Below are positions 18,523-28,837 of a DNA stretch of 64,000 nt, piece by piece. The DNA comes from Xylanimonas ulmi (GTDB lineage Bacteria > Actinomycetota > Actinomycetes > Actinomycetales > Cellulomonadaceae): the NCBI RefSeq assembly GCF_004216535.1, contig NZ_SGWX01000001.1:2170001-2234000 (forward strand), given 5' to 3'. Numbering within the stretch: the first letter of the stretch is position 1; the number at the start of each line of letters is the position of its first letter. The notes beneath the pieces are model-generated. The model did no database searches. It had not been told where the DNA came from and was given only the letters and a program-made list of their open reading frames with translations. The translations under genes were made by a program, and so were the position numbers.

Positions 18523-19089
18523 ATGCTCCTGCACGATGTCCAAGCACGCGTCCGCATCGCGCTGACCACCACGCTCACGAACGAGTGGGGGCTGTTCACG
18601 CCCAAGACGGGCACCTCGGCGCCGAGCGAGCGGTCGATCGCGTTCCACCTCGGTTGGTACGTGCGCCCGATGATCGACGAGTCGTGGGACGTCGACTGCG
18701 ACTACGAGCGCAGCGGCGCGGCCCGCGAGCCCTCGATGGCGTTCGGCGAGGGCGCGCAGCGCGCCCCTGACCTCATCGTGCACCGGCGCGGTCGCGTGGG
18801 CCCCGAGGACAACCTGCTGCTGGTCGCGCTCTCGACCGACTTCGCCTCGGACGAGACGGGCGCGCCCGACCTCGCGGCCGTGCGCTCGGTGCAGTTGCGC
18901 TACGGATACCGCTACGCGGTGTGGGTCGACCTGCAGTTGCGTGAGGACGGGCCCGAGGGGCGCGTGCGCCCGCTGTGGCACTGGAGCACGCTGGAGGAGG
19001 GCGCGGTCACGGCCGAGCCCGAGGCGGTCTACACGACGCAGGAGCTCAAGTCGATCACGAGCGCCATCCGGCTGCTGTACCTGGGCTGA
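18523..19089 (+). CDS. Uncharacterised protein, possibly a PD-(D/E)XK-like fold lacking the catalytic Lys
   Basis: A 188-residue soluble protein I do not recognise as a named family. Codon use is normal for the genome. Residues 37-55 (ERSIAFHLGWYVRPMI) look like a helix, followed by WDVDCDYER, then PDLIVHRRG at 82-90 and NLLLVALS at 97-104. That spacing is reminiscent of PD-(D/E)XK nucleases, but the second half-motif reads A-L-S in place of E-X-K, so a catalytic nuclease is unlikely. It stands alone between the dapD unit and a convergent ABC operon, with an 84-nt upstream gap. Confidence 0.6.
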   Translation: MLLHDVQARVRIALTTTLTNEWGLFTPKTGTSAPSERSIAFHLGWYVRPMIDESWDVDCDYERSGAAREPSMAFGEGAQRAPDLIVHRRGRVGPEDNLLLVALSTDFASDETGAPDLAAVRSVQLRYGYRYAVWVDLQLREDGPEGRVRPLWHWSTLEEGAVTAEPEAVYTTQELKSITSAIRLLYLG

Positions 19090-19113
19090 GTCCGGACCGA
19101 GGACGCGCGCCCC

Positions 19114-20175
19114 TCAGCGCACGGCGAGCGGCACGTCGTCGAGCGCCACGCGCACGCTCTCGCCGAAGGCGAGGCGCTCACCGGCGCGGTGCTGGACCCG
19201 CACGAGGTGTCCGTCGGCGGTGCGCACGAGCGTACGGCGCACACTGCCGAGGAACATCGACTCCTCGACCGTGCCCGCCACGCCCGCCGTGTCGGTGGCG
19301 TCGAGCAGGCGCACGTTCTCCGGCCGCACGAAGGCCTCGGCGGGTCCGTCGGCCCGCTCCCCCAGCACCGGCGCCACCGCGCCGAGCACATGCGCGCGCC
19401 CGCCCACGACGTCGGCCGGGAGCACGCTCGAATGCCCGACGAATGCCGCGACCGCCGGTGAGGCCGGCCGCAGGTAGAGCTCCTCGGGGGCGCCGACCTG
19501 CTCGATCCGCCCCGCGTCCATGACGGCGATGCGGTCCGAGACGGCCAGGGCCTCCTCCTGGTCGTGCGTGACGAACACCGTGGTGATGCCCAGACGCAGT
19601 TGGAGTCGGCGGATCTCGTCGCGCAGGCCCGTGCGCACCTTGGCGTCGAGCGCCGACAGCGGCTCGTCGAGCAGCAGCACGCGCGGCGCGGTCACGAGCG
19701 CCCGGGCGAGGGCGACGCGCTGCTGCTGCCCACCCGAGAGCTGGTGCGGATACCGCTCGGCCAGGTGGTCGAGTCCGACGAGGCCGAGCGCGTCGTCGGC
19801 CCGGCGAGCCGCCTCGCGACGCTCGACGCCCCGTCGGCGCAGGCCGAACATGGTGTTGGCCCGCACGCTCAGGTGCGGGAACAGCGAGTACGCCTGGAAC
19901 ACCATGCCCACGTCGCGGCGGTGCGTCGGCACCCGTGAGACGTCCTGGCCGCCGATCCGCACCGCGCCCGCCGTGGCCTGCTCAAGCCCGGCCAGCACGC
20001 GCAGCGCCGTCGTCTTGCCGCAGCCCGAGGGTCCCAGCAGGCAGACGAGCTCGCCCGGGCGGACGGCCAGATCGACGCCGTGCAGCACGCGCGTGGCCCC
20101 GAACTCCTTCACGACGCCCTCGAAGGTGACGTCCGCGGCCGCGCGCGACGTGGGGGCGGTCTGGGTCATGGGCAT
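19114..20175 (-). CDS. ABC importer ATP-binding protein (Fe3+/polyamine/phosphonate type)
   Basis: Cytoplasmic ATPase of the importer formed with the two permeases and lipoprotein upstream. The 353 residues show Walker A GPSGCGKTT, signature LSGGQQQRVALARAL, Walker B VLLLDEPLSAL, the H-loop FVTHDQEEALAVSDR and a C-terminal regulatory TOBE-like domain (LLDATDTAGVAGTVEESMFLG). This is the FbpC/PotA/PhnT group. It is the last gene of the four-gene minus-strand operon, starting 1 nt after the preceding permease gene ends. Confidence 0.92.
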   Translation of the reverse strand: MPMTQTAPTSRAAADVTFEGVVKEFGATRVLHGVDLAVRPGELVCLLGPSGCGKTTALRVLAGLEQATAGAVRIGGQDVSRVPTHRRDVGMVFQAYSLFPHLSVRANTMFGLRRRGVERREAARRADDALGLVGLDHLAERYPHQLSGGQQQRVALARALVTAPRVLLLDEPLSALDAKVRTGLRDEIRRLQLRLGITTVFVTHDQEEALAVSDRIAVMDAGRIEQVGAPEELYLRPASPAVAAFVGHSSVLPADVVGGRAHVLGAVAPVLGERADGPAEAFVRPENVRLLDATDTAGVAGTVEESMFLGSVRRTLVRTADGHLVRVQHRAGERLAFGESVRVALDDVPLAVR

Positions 20176-20176
20176 C

Positions 20177-20980
20177 TCAGGATCCTTCCGGGCGGGCGCC
20201 CGACCCGCGCGCGCCCGCCCGGCCGATGGCCAGGAGCAGCACGAACACGAGGGCCAGGGCCAGGAGCGACAGGATCACCGCGACGTACGGGTCCTGGCGG
20301 TTGACGACGAACAGCGCGGTCTGCAGGTTCTGCCGCGCCAGCAGCGACGCGATCGTGAACTCCCCCAGCACGACCGCGACCGAGATGAGCGAGGCGGTCA
20401 GCAGCCCGCCGCGCAGGTTGGGGGCGAGCACGCGCAGCAGCACGGTGGGCCACCCAGACCCGAGCGTGCGGGCCGCCTCGGCGAGCGTGCGCACGCCGAT
20501 CGCGTCGATCGCGGCCTGGATCGAGCGGTGCGCGTACGGCAGCGCCGTGACACCGTAGGCGAGCGCGAGCGACCAGACGCCCGTGCCGATGGTCTGCCCG
20601 ATGACGCGGTAGATCGGAGCGAGCCCCACCACCAGCACGATCGCGGGCAGCGACACGGGCAGCAGCGCGAGCAGCTCGAACGGGCGGCGCAGGTGCGGAA
20701 GCCGGAGGGTGACCAGCACCATGGTCGGGGCGAGCAGCAGCAGCACGATCGCCACCGTGACCGCGGCCAGCACGAGCGAGTTCACCAGCCCCTCGCGGAT
20801 GGGCGCGTACTTGCCGGCGCCCGCGGGGTCGAACAGCGTCGCCCAGTGGACCAGCGAGTGCCCATCCCCGTCGCGCAGCGTGAACTCGACCATGGAGGCG
20901 ATCGGCACGAGGAACACCGCGCCGACCACGAGGGCGATGGCCGTGCGGGTCGCGGGGCCGGGCCCCAGCCCCCGCCTCAT
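20177..20980 (-). CDS. ABC importer permease, second subunit
   Basis: A 267-residue inner-membrane permease with about six helices and the ATPase-coupling loop EAARTLGSGWPTVLLRVLAPNLRGG. It pairs with the permease encoded immediately upstream. ATG 20980 overlaps that gene's stop (ATGA), which fixes the start; a longer frame running further upstream is not coding. The family is the PotC/PhnV/FbpB-like half-permease. Confidence 0.9.
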   Translation of the reverse strand: MRRGLGPGPATRTAIALVVGAVFLVPIASMVEFTLRDGDGHSLVHWATLFDPAGAGKYAPIREGLVNSLVLAAVTVAIVLLLLAPTMVLVTLRLPHLRRPFELLALLPVSLPAIVLVVGLAPIYRVIGQTIGTGVWSLALAYGVTALPYAHRSIQAAIDAIGVRTLAEAARTLGSGWPTVLLRVLAPNLRGGLLTASLISVAVVLGEFTIASLLARQNLQTALFVVNRQDPYVAVILSLLALALVFVLLLAIGRAGARGSGARPEGS

Positions 20981-21945
20981 CGCCGCCACCGCGCGGCGCG
21001 GCGGGCCGCGCGCGAGTACAGCCACATGACGGCGGCCATGACCACGACCATGCCAAGCGCGAGCGCCCCGGCGAGGTTCTGGCGCCCCAGCACGGTCTCG
21101 CTGACGAGGGCGGCGCGGATCTGCAGCGGGACGATCTGCGCGCCCTGGCTCGCCAGGGCGGCGGCCGTGGCGAAGGAGGAGAACGCGTTGGCGAACAGCA
21201 GCAGCAGGCTGGCCAGGAACGACGGCGCCAGGACGGGCAGTCCGACATGCCGCCAGAACCCGGCGCGGGTGTCGCCGAGCGTGAGGGCGGCCTCGTACCA
21301 CTGCGTCTGGAGCCCGGTGAGAGCGGGCAGGAAGGTGATGACCATGAGGGGCGTCTGGAAGTAGATGTAGGGGGCGATCAAACCGGGCAGCGCGTAGATC
21401 CAGGCGCCGCCCGCGAAGATGTCGATCCCGAGTCCGTCCTTGAGCCACAGGGTCACCAGGCCCTGAAGTCCGATCGTGGCGATGAACGCGAACGCGAGCA
21501 TGACGCCGCCGAACTGCGCGAGCACGCTGGATGCCGCCTCGACGACCGAGCGCGCCGGGTGGCCCGGGCGCAGCCCGAGCAGCGCGTAGCAGATCGCGGC
21601 GCCGAGCAGCGCGCCGACGACGGCGCTGAGCGCGGACAGCCACAGCGACGCGCCGAAGGTGCGCAGCACGACGGGGTCGGCCAGTGCGCTGAGGTTGTGC
21701 GCGGTCAGGCCGCCGTCGGCGTCCACGAACCCGCTGCCGACGGCCAGCGCCGTCGGCAGCGCGAGGAAGGCCAGCACGTAGGCGGCGAACGGGACCAGGC
21801 CGAGGGCGGCGAGCGCGCCGCGGACGCGGTGCGCCGGGGCGGGGGCCGCGGTCGCAGAGGGCGGCGAGTGCGGCGGCGGCGCGGGCGGGGCGGCGGGTGT
21901 GCCCGCGGCGTGAGCCGCGGGCACACCCTGGCTGACAGCCGTCAC
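20977..21945 (-). CDS. ABC importer permease, first subunit
   Basis: A 322-residue permease. A Pro/Ala-rich cytoplasmic N-terminus (TPAAPPAPPPHSPPSA) precedes six hydrophobic helices beginning at ALAALGLVPFAAYVLAFLALP. The coupling loop reads LTLGDTRAGFWRHVGLPVLAPSFLAS. The GTG at 21945 overlaps the lipoprotein stop by 4 nt. The whole unit is lipoprotein, two permeases, ATPase, all coupled. Confidence 0.9.
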   Translation of the reverse strand: MTAVSQGVPAAHAAGTPAAPPAPPPHSPPSATAAPAPAHRVRGALAALGLVPFAAYVLAFLALPTALAVGSGFVDADGGLTAHNLSALADPVVLRTFGASLWLSALSAVVGALLGAAICYALLGLRPGHPARSVVEAASSVLAQFGGVMLAFAFIATIGLQGLVTLWLKDGLGIDIFAGGAWIYALPGLIAPYIYFQTPLMVITFLPALTGLQTQWYEAALTLGDTRAGFWRHVGLPVLAPSFLASLLLLFANAFSSFATAAALASQGAQIVPLQIRAALVSETVLGRQNLAGALALGMVVVMAAVMWLYSRAARRAARWRR

Positions 21946-23066
21946 TGGACGGCCGCGGCCCAGATGTCGCCGAGCAGCGTGCCGGCCTGGGCGCCCTGCT
22001 CCTTGGTCGGCACGACCGTCGTCGCCGGGGCGCTCGGCAGGTCCGCGTAGAGCGCGGCGTCGATCGTTCCGGCGGCGTCCATGGCCTCGGCGCGCACCGG
22101 GCGGGCGCCGCCCTTGAGCCAGAGGTTCTGGACCTCGTCGCTGTAGAGGAACTCCTGCCACAGCCGCGCGGCCGCGGGGTGCGGGGCGTCCTTGTTGATC
22201 GCCTGGTTGTAGTAGCCCGCGTAGCCCGTGCCCGGCAGGATGACGGTCCTCCACGCCGGGTTGGCCGCCGCGTGCGCCGCGTTGAGGTAGTCCCAGTCGA
22301 AGACGACGGGCGTCTCGCCCGAGGCGACCGTGGCCGTGGTCACGTCGACCTTGAGCAGGTTGCCCGCCTCCTGCAGGTCGGCGAAGAACTCGACGCCGGT
22401 CTGGTAGTCGTCGAGCGTCCCGCCGTCCTGGACCGTGGCCAGGCCGACGGCGGCGAAGGCCGCGCCCGCCTGGGTCGGGTCGCCGTTGAGCGCGACGGCG
22501 CCCTTGTACTCGGGCTTGGCCAGGTCGCGCAGCGAGGCCGGCGCCGGGAATCGCGCCGAGTCGTAGCCGATCGACATGTAGCCGCCGTAGTCGCCCACGA
22601 ACAGCCCGCTCGGCTCCTTGAGCTCGGCCGGGATCTCGTCCCAGGTGCGGACCTTGTAGGGCGCGAACGCGTCGGTGTTGGCCAGCGCCACGCCGAGGCC
22701 GAGGTCGAACACGTCGGGCGCGGTGTCGAGGCCCTTGTTGGTGGTCGCGGCCTGGATCTCCTCGGCCGAGGAGACGTCGGGAGACTGCTCGGTCACGGTG
22801 ATCTCGGGGTAGGCCGCCGCGAACGCGTCGATGATCTCGCCCCAGTTCGCCCAGTCGCGCGGCAGGGCGATGACGTTGAGCGCGCCCTCGGCCTTGGCCG
22901 CGGCCTCCAGGTCGGCGAACGAACCGAAGTCGGAGACCGAGGTGGCGGTGGCCGCCTTCGAGTCACGCGATCCGGCCTGGGTGCTGGAGGCGCAAGCGGA
23001 CAGGGCGATCGCGGCGGTGGCGAGCAGTGCGGCGCCGACGGTACGGCGCGCGGTGGTGCGGAGCAC
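21942..23066 (-). CDS. ABC importer substrate-binding lipoprotein (family 1)
   Basis: A 374-residue extracytoplasmic solute-binding protein. VLRTTARRTVGAALLATAAIALSAC is a lipoprotein signal, with GTG 23066 behind a strong AAGGGAG. The mature part resembles binding proteins for 2-aminoethylphosphonate, iron or polyamines (ALPRDWANWGEIIDAFAAAYPEITV, FVGDYGGYMSIGYDSARF, QEFLYSDEVQNLWLKGGARPVR). No feature picks one substrate, so the ligand is left open. It is the first gene of the operon. Confidence 0.87.
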   Translation of the reverse strand: MLRTTARRTVGAALLATAAIALSACASSTQAGSRDSKAATATSVSDFGSFADLEAAAKAEGALNVIALPRDWANWGEIIDAFAAAYPEITVTEQSPDVSSAEEIQAATTNKGLDTAPDVFDLGLGVALANTDAFAPYKVRTWDEIPAELKEPSGLFVGDYGGYMSIGYDSARFPAPASLRDLAKPEYKGAVALNGDPTQAGAAFAAVGLATVQDGGTLDDYQTGVEFFADLQEAGNLLKVDVTTATVASGETPVVFDWDYLNAAHAAANPAWRTVILPGTGYAGYYNQAINKDAPHPAAARLWQEFLYSDEVQNLWLKGGARPVRAEAMDAAGTIDAALYADLPSAPATTVVPTKEQGAQAGTLLGDIWAAAVQ

Positions 23067-23262
23067 GAAGGTTCTCCCTTGACGATGAAGCGGCCGCCAC
23101 GCCCGCGACAGCGGGGCGCGGGGGCCAGGGTCGTCAACGGACGCTAGGGACGGTGGGTGAACGCGATCCGACCAGCGAATGAAGTTCTCACTGCGTTCTT
23201 GTGGTGATTTCTCAGCAAACGCACACCTTCGCACAAGGTGGAACACGCCCGCTCATGACGTC

Positions 23263-23296
23263 GGCCCCGCCCCCCGGCGAGGGGGGGGGCGGGGCC
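23263..23296 (-). terminator. GC-rich hairpin terminator after gltA
   Basis: GGCCCCGCCCCCC (23263-23275) pairs with GGGGGGCGGGGCC (23284-23296). It lies 15 nt past the citrate synthase stop and upstream of the importer lipoprotein gene. The run of nine G at 23281-23289 is also a spot where sequencing errors could hide; no coding frame is affected. Confidence 0.75.
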
Positions 23297-23311
23297 GTCA
23301 GGCGCCGGGGC

Positions 23312-24622
<1,311 letters not shown>

Positions 24623-24897
24623 GGTGTCCTTCCTGCGAGCCGCAACTCGACTGGAGACCGCCGCACGCGTCCTGACGCACGCCGCGGCTCTTGTGCCCGG
24701 CCGCGGTGCGTCAACCTGCCTGGCACCCAGGCGACGTCGGCCGGTGTGGGGGAACTTACCCCCGCGTCACGTCAAGATTCCAATCCGCGACCACGCCGCG
24801 GACACTGCCATCCTCGCGCCGCGAACGGTTCACGGCAAGAACCGAGCAAGACTCCCGTCATGAACGGGCAAGGCGTTGGCAAGCGATGTGTCGTGGG

Positions 24898-26046
24898 TCA
24901 CATTCCTGCGCGCAGGCGGACTCCCGCCTGGTCGATCGCCGCGTCGGTCGCCGTCAGCGCGATCCGCACGTGCCCATCGCCCGCACTGCCGTAGAACACC
25001 CCCGGGCCGGCCAGGATGCCCAGCCGGGCCAGACGGGCGACCAGTTCGCGGCTGCTGGCCCGGTCGTCCGGGTCGGCCGGGCGCGCCCACAGATACAGCC
25101 CCGCCTCGGAGTGGTCGACCGCCCACCCGGACGCCGCCAGCGCCGCGAGCAGCGTCTGGCGGCGACGCCCGTACACGGCGCGCTGCGCCGCCACGTGCGC
25201 GTCGTCGCCGAGCGCGACCCGCATGGCCTCCTGCACCGGGCGCGGCACGATCATGCCCAGATGCTTGCGTGTGGCCAGCAGGTCGGCGACAAGCGCCGGG
25301 TCGCCCGCGACGAACGCCGCACGGTACCCGGCCAGGTTCGACTGCTTGGACAGCGAGTACGCGACCAGCAGCCCCGTGTGGTCACCGTCCGTGACGGCGG
25401 GGTCGAGCAGGCTCGGCACGCGCGGTGTGCCGTCGGCCGCGCTCAGGTGGGCGGCCCACGGAAGCTGCGCGTAGCACTCGTCCGAGACCACGACGGCGCC
25501 CGCCGCGCGCGCGGCGGCGACCACACGCCGCAGGTGCGCCACATCCGCGGTGGCGCCCGTCGGGTTCGAGGGGCTGTTGACCCACACCAGCCGCACGTCG
25601 CCCCGGTGGGCCCACTCCTCGACGTCGTCGGTCGCCAGCGCCGTCGCACCCGCCAGCCGAGCCCCGACGTCGTAGGTCGGGTAGGCGATCGCGGGGTGCA
25701 CGACGACGTCACCGGCGCCCAGGCGCAGCAGCGACGGCGCCAGGCCCACCAGCTCCTTGGAGCCGAGCGTGGGCAGCACACCCGCCGGATCGATGTCGGG
25801 CACACCGCGCCGTCGGGCGAACCACGCGGCGACCGCCTCGCGCAGTGCGGGCGTGCCGTAGGTCAGCGGGTAGGCGGGAGCGTCGGAGGCCGCCTCAAGC
25901 GCGGCCCGCACGAGGGGCGGCGTGGGGTCGACGGGCGTGCCGACCGACAGGTCGATGAGCCCGCCGGGGTGGCTGCGGGCCAGCGCGGCCACGTCCGCCA
26001 GCGTGTCCCAGGGGTAGGGCAAGGCGCGGAGGTCACTGAGTCCCAT
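24898..26046 (-). CDS. dapC: Succinyldiaminopimelate transaminase
   Basis: A class I/II PLP aminotransferase that forms N-succinyl-LL-diaminopimelate, between DapD and DapE in the pathway. The PLP lysine lies in YSLSKQSNLAGYR; WVNSPSNPTGATAD and SDECYAQLPW are the other cofactor segments. The 382 residues match actinobacterial DapC. It follows the ferredoxin gene by 27 nt on the same strand, an arrangement shared with mycobacteria (Rv1177/Rv1178). It is distant from dapD/dapE here by about 7 kb. Confidence 0.92.
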   Translation of the reverse strand: MGLSDLRALPYPWDTLADVAALARSHPGGLIDLSVGTPVDPTPPLVRAALEAASDAPAYPLTYGTPALREAVAAWFARRRGVPDIDPAGVLPTLGSKELVGLAPSLLRLGAGDVVVHPAIAYPTYDVGARLAGATALATDDVEEWAHRGDVRLVWVNSPSNPTGATADVAHLRRVVAAARAAGAVVVSDECYAQLPWAAHLSAADGTPRVPSLLDPAVTDGDHTGLLVAYSLSKQSNLAGYRAAFVAGDPALVADLLATRKHLGMIVPRPVQEAMRVALGDDAHVAAQRAVYGRRRQTLLAALAASGWAVDHSEAGLYLWARPADPDDRASSRELVARLARLGILAGPGVFYGSAGDGHVRIALTATDAAIDQAGVRLRAGM

Positions 26047-26073
26047 GCGTGTCGTCGCCCTCGTCGCGGCGGC

Positions 26074-26400
26074 TCAGGCCTGGGGCGGCAGGGACTCGAT
26101 GAGCGCGTGGTCCTTGTCGATCTGGCCCAGCTTGGCGGCGCCACCGGGCGAGCCGAGGTCGTCGAAGAACTCGACGTTGGCCGCGTAGTAGTCCTTCCAC
26201 TGCTCGGGCACGTCGTCCTCGTAGTAGATCGCCTCGACCGGGCACACCGGCTCACAGGCGCCACAGTCGACGCACTCGTCCGGGTGGATGTACAGCGAAC
26301 GGTTGCCCTCGTAGATGCAGTCGACGGGACACTCCTCGATGCACGCCTTGTCCTTGACGTCGACGCACGGCTGAGCGATCACGTAGGTCACGAGGCTCAC
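26074..26400 (-). CDS. fdxA: Seven-iron-type ferredoxin
   Basis: A 108-residue electron carrier. The N-terminal half has CVDVKDKACIEECPVDCIY and CVDCGACEPVCPVEAIYY, the [3Fe-4S]/[4Fe-4S] pattern of actinobacterial FdxA/FdxC. The start is GTG 26400 with no Shine-Dalgarno; AT-rich GATATTAG lies directly upstream, so the message may be leaderless. It is probably co-transcribed with dapC. Confidence 0.94.
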   Translation of the reverse strand: MSLVTYVIAQPCVDVKDKACIEECPVDCIYEGNRSLYIHPDECVDCGACEPVCPVEAIYYEDDVPEQWKDYYAANVEFFDDLGSPGGAAKLGQIDKDHALIESLPPQA

Positions 26401-26532
26401 TCTAATATCGGGACGGGAGGGCGACGGCCACGGCGTCCGGCGATCTCGTCACGCGATCGCCGCCGATGATCGAACCCGGTGATCGAACCCACTGACCACC
26501 ACCCCACCCAGCACCCGAGGAGGTCCACAGCC

Positions 26533-26814
26533 GTGCACACCCCCTGGCGCGACCTGCCCGCAGGCGCACGCGTCGTCGTGCGGCGGCGCCTGGACGCGAC
26601 CGAGGCCGCCCGCGCGCGGGCCGAGGGCCGCGGCGCGGTGTGGACCGACATCATCGGCGTCGTTCTGGCGGTCGACGACGAGGGGCTGAGCCTGCGCACG
26701 GACGCGCCGCGCGACCCCTCACCGCGCGAGGTCAGCGTCGCGGCAGGTGAGATCGAGGCGGTCAAGCGGATCGGACCGCGTCCCGCGCGCCGCGCCCCGC
26801 GGCGCCCACGCTAG
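26533..26814 (+). CDS. Small SH3-like domain protein (resembles the N-terminus of Rv0428c-type acetyltransferases)
   Basis: A 93-residue protein with a strong GAGGAGG before GTG 26533. WRDLPAGARVVVRRRL, then WTDIIGVVLAVDDEGLSLRTDA and REVSVAAGEIEAVKRI, has the look of a small beta-barrel (SH3/Tudor-like). It resembles the N-terminal domain that precedes the GNAT domain in Rv0428c-like proteins, which also occur beside fdxA/dapC. Here the reading frame ends after a basic tail (RPARRAPRRPR) with no GNAT domain, and the convergent tyrA begins 44 nt later. It is either a stand-alone variant or a truncated remnant. Confidence 0.7.
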   Translation: MHTPWRDLPAGARVVVRRRLDATEAARARAEGRGAVWTDIIGVVLAVDDEGLSLRTDAPRDPSPREVSVAAGEIEAVKRIGPRPARRAPRRPR

Positions 26815-26858
26815 CGTCGCGACCGCGCGAGTCGTCCACGCGCCCACGCGCCCACGCC

Positions 26859-27881
26859 TCAGCGCGCCAGGAGCGCCTCGGCGTCCGTCAACCCCGTCAC
26901 GACGGCGCCCGTGGCGCACCGGGCGGCGAGCGCCGCGGGCCAGTCCCCGGTCAGGGCGACGGGCTCGGCCTCCACGAGCGTGCGCTCCCCCGCCCGCCCT
27001 TGCGCGCGCACCTGGTCGGCCGCGTGGAAGAACCCATGCACGGGCGCGTTGGTCTCCAGCGCCGCCACAAGCGCCTCCAGGTCGCGCACCGCCTTGCGCA
27101 GCGCGGGCGCCACCCACGCCGCGTTCTCGGTGACCATCGCCTCGGTGCGCGCCGGATCGGTGAACGCCACGCGGGTGCCGTCGCGGAACGAGCCCGCGGC
27201 CAACCCCAGCGCGGCCTCGCGCACCGGCGCGCCCGCGACGGCGTTGAGGATCTGGGTCGCCAGCACGTGCGGCACATGGCTGACAAGGGCGGCGGCCTCG
27301 TCGTGCACCTCGTCGGTGAGCACCGCCGCGGTGCCCCGCAGCGGCCCCGTGACCAGGCGCAGCAGCCGTTCGAGCCGGTCGGGCGAGACGACGCCGACAG
27401 GTCCGTCCGCGCGGCCCCGGCCGCCCGTACCGCCGGTCCCCGGCACGGTGACCGCCCACGGCGCGCGGTCGAGCAGCCCCGGCGAGGAGGCCGCGAACCC
27501 GCTGTGCTCGGTGCCCGCCATCGGGTGAGCGCCCACGAACCGCTCGCCCAGCCCGGCGGCCTCGACGGCCTGGCGCACCGGGCCCTTGACGCTGCCGACG
27601 TCGGTGAGCGTGAAGTCACCCCTCGCGCAGCGTGCGACCTCGGCCGCCGTCGCACGCATCGCCCGCAGCGGCACCGCGAGCGCCACCAGATCGGCGCCCG
27701 CGACGGCGTCGGCGAGCGAGCCCGTCGCGTCCAGGCCCGCGGCGCGGGCCGCCGCGACGGTGGCGGGGTCCACGTCATGGCCGACGACGTCGAGCCCGCG
27801 CGCGGCCAACACGCGCGCGAGTGAGCCGCCCACCAGGCCCAGGCCGAGCACCGCGATCCGCGTGAACGGGCCGGTCACCAC
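26859..27881 (-). CDS. tyrA: Prephenate dehydrogenase
   Basis: Converts prephenate to 4-hydroxyphenylpyruvate for tyrosine. The N-terminal Rossmann motif is IAVLGLGLVGGSLARVLAARG, followed by LTDVGSVKGPVRQAVEAAG and GAHPMAGTEHSGFAAS, both family signatures. The 340 residues include the C-terminal helical dimerisation domain. The GTG at 27881 overlaps the pheA stop by 7 nt. No ACT domain is present, unlike some TyrA. Confidence 0.93.
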   Translation of the reverse strand: MVTGPFTRIAVLGLGLVGGSLARVLAARGLDVVGHDVDPATVAAARAAGLDATGSLADAVAGADLVALAVPLRAMRATAAEVARCARGDFTLTDVGSVKGPVRQAVEAAGLGERFVGAHPMAGTEHSGFAASSPGLLDRAPWAVTVPGTGGTGGRGRADGPVGVVSPDRLERLLRLVTGPLRGTAAVLTDEVHDEAAALVSHVPHVLATQILNAVAGAPVREAALGLAAGSFRDGTRVAFTDPARTEAMVTENAAWVAPALRKAVRDLEALVAALETNAPVHGFFHAADQVRAQGRAGERTLVEAEPVALTGDWPAALAARCATGAVVTGLTDAEALLAR

Positions 27882-28837
27882 AACAGGCCCCGGTCGAGCG
27901 CCCCCGCCTGCGCGCCAGCGTCAACCGACCCGAGCGGCACATGGTCGGGCAGCACGCCGTCGAGCCCGCCCTCGCTCGGGTCGCTCGGGTAAACCCCCAG
28001 CACCTTGAGCGAGTCGCCCGCAGCGAGCAGGTCGCCCAACAGCCCCCGCGCCGACGGGTCCCAGGGCGCGGCGTCGAACGTCATCACGAAGACATATTGC
28101 AGCGCACGCGCCTTGAGCGGTCGCGTGACCAGCGACGACATATTGACGCGGCGTTCGCCGAACGCCGCGGTGATGCGCGCGAGCACGCCCGGGCCGGTGA
28201 CCACGGGGGTCACCGCGAGCATGGTGCGCCACGCCGTCGCGGCCGGGTCGGCGCCCGCGCGCGCCGCGGCCAGCACGCCAGGCGCCTCGCCGCGCCTGGC
28301 CAGCACCAGGAACCGTGTGCGCGCCCCGCCGAAGTCCTCGACGCCCTGCGCGAGCGTCTCCAGCCCGTACAGCTCGCCGCACACGCGCGGCCCGAACGCC
28401 ACCTGGTGCGCGCCCACATCGCGGCACGCCGCGGCGTTGGACGACGCCGGCACGGGCCGCAGCCCGCGCGCCGTCACGAACCGTGAGACCTGGGCCAGCC
28501 CGTGCGGGTGCGCGGTCGCCTCGGTCAGCGTGCCGTGCCCGGGCCGCACAAACGCGTCGAACGAGATCGGCAGCACCACCTCGTCGACGGCGACAACCCC
28601 GGCCGAGCCGAGCAGCGCGTCGACCGAGGGGACGACGTAGCCCTCGACCGAGCTCTCGATCGCGACGACGCCGCGCGCCGCGGCGCCCGAGGCGACGGCG
28701 TCGTGCACCTGGACGACGGACTCGAGCGCCTGCGCGCGGCCCGGCGTGTCCCCGGCGCGCGCCGCCCACTCCAGGACGGCCTGGTGCGTGAAGGTGCCCT
28801 CGGGCCCCAGGTAGGCGACCAGGTCGCCGGCGCTCAC
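27875..28837 (-). CDS. pheA: Prephenate dehydratase
   Basis: Converts prephenate to phenylpyruvate for phenylalanine. The catalytic domain shows YLGPEGTFTHQA, GVVAIESSVEGYVV and the TRF motif (GGARTRFLVLAR). A C-terminal ACT domain follows (TPVVTGPGVLARITAAFGERRVNMSSL), where the usual ESRP Phe-binding motif reads VTRPLK, which may alter feedback. The 320 residues start at GTG 28837, which overlaps the upstream ACT-protein stop (GTGA). Confidence 0.93.
   Translation of the reverse strand: MSAGDLVAYLGPEGTFTHQAVLEWAARAGDTPGRAQALESVVQVHDAVASGAAARGVVAIESSVEGYVVPSVDALLGSAGVVAVDEVVLPISFDAFVRPGHGTLTEATAHPHGLAQVSRFVTARGLRPVPASSNAAACRDVGAHQVAFGPRVCGELYGLETLAQGVEDFGGARTRFLVLARRGEAPGVLAAARAGADPAATAWRTMLAVTPVVTGPGVLARITAAFGERRVNMSSLVTRPLKARALQYVFVMTFDAAPWDPSARGLLGDLLAAGDSLKVLGVYPSDPSEGGLDGVLPDHVPLGSVDAGAQAGALDRGLLW

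Noticed and set aside
18523-19089. Restriction or anti-phage nuclease
   Set aside because: The catalytic E-X-K position is missing and no defence gene is nearby.
23281-23289. Run of nine G as a phase-variable tract
   Set aside because: It is intergenic and part of the gltA terminator stem, so length changes would not switch a gene on or off.
24691-26469. 592-residue plus-strand frame opposite dapC and fdxA
   Set aside because: Arg/Gly-rich shadow frame; both minus-strand genes have complete family motifs.
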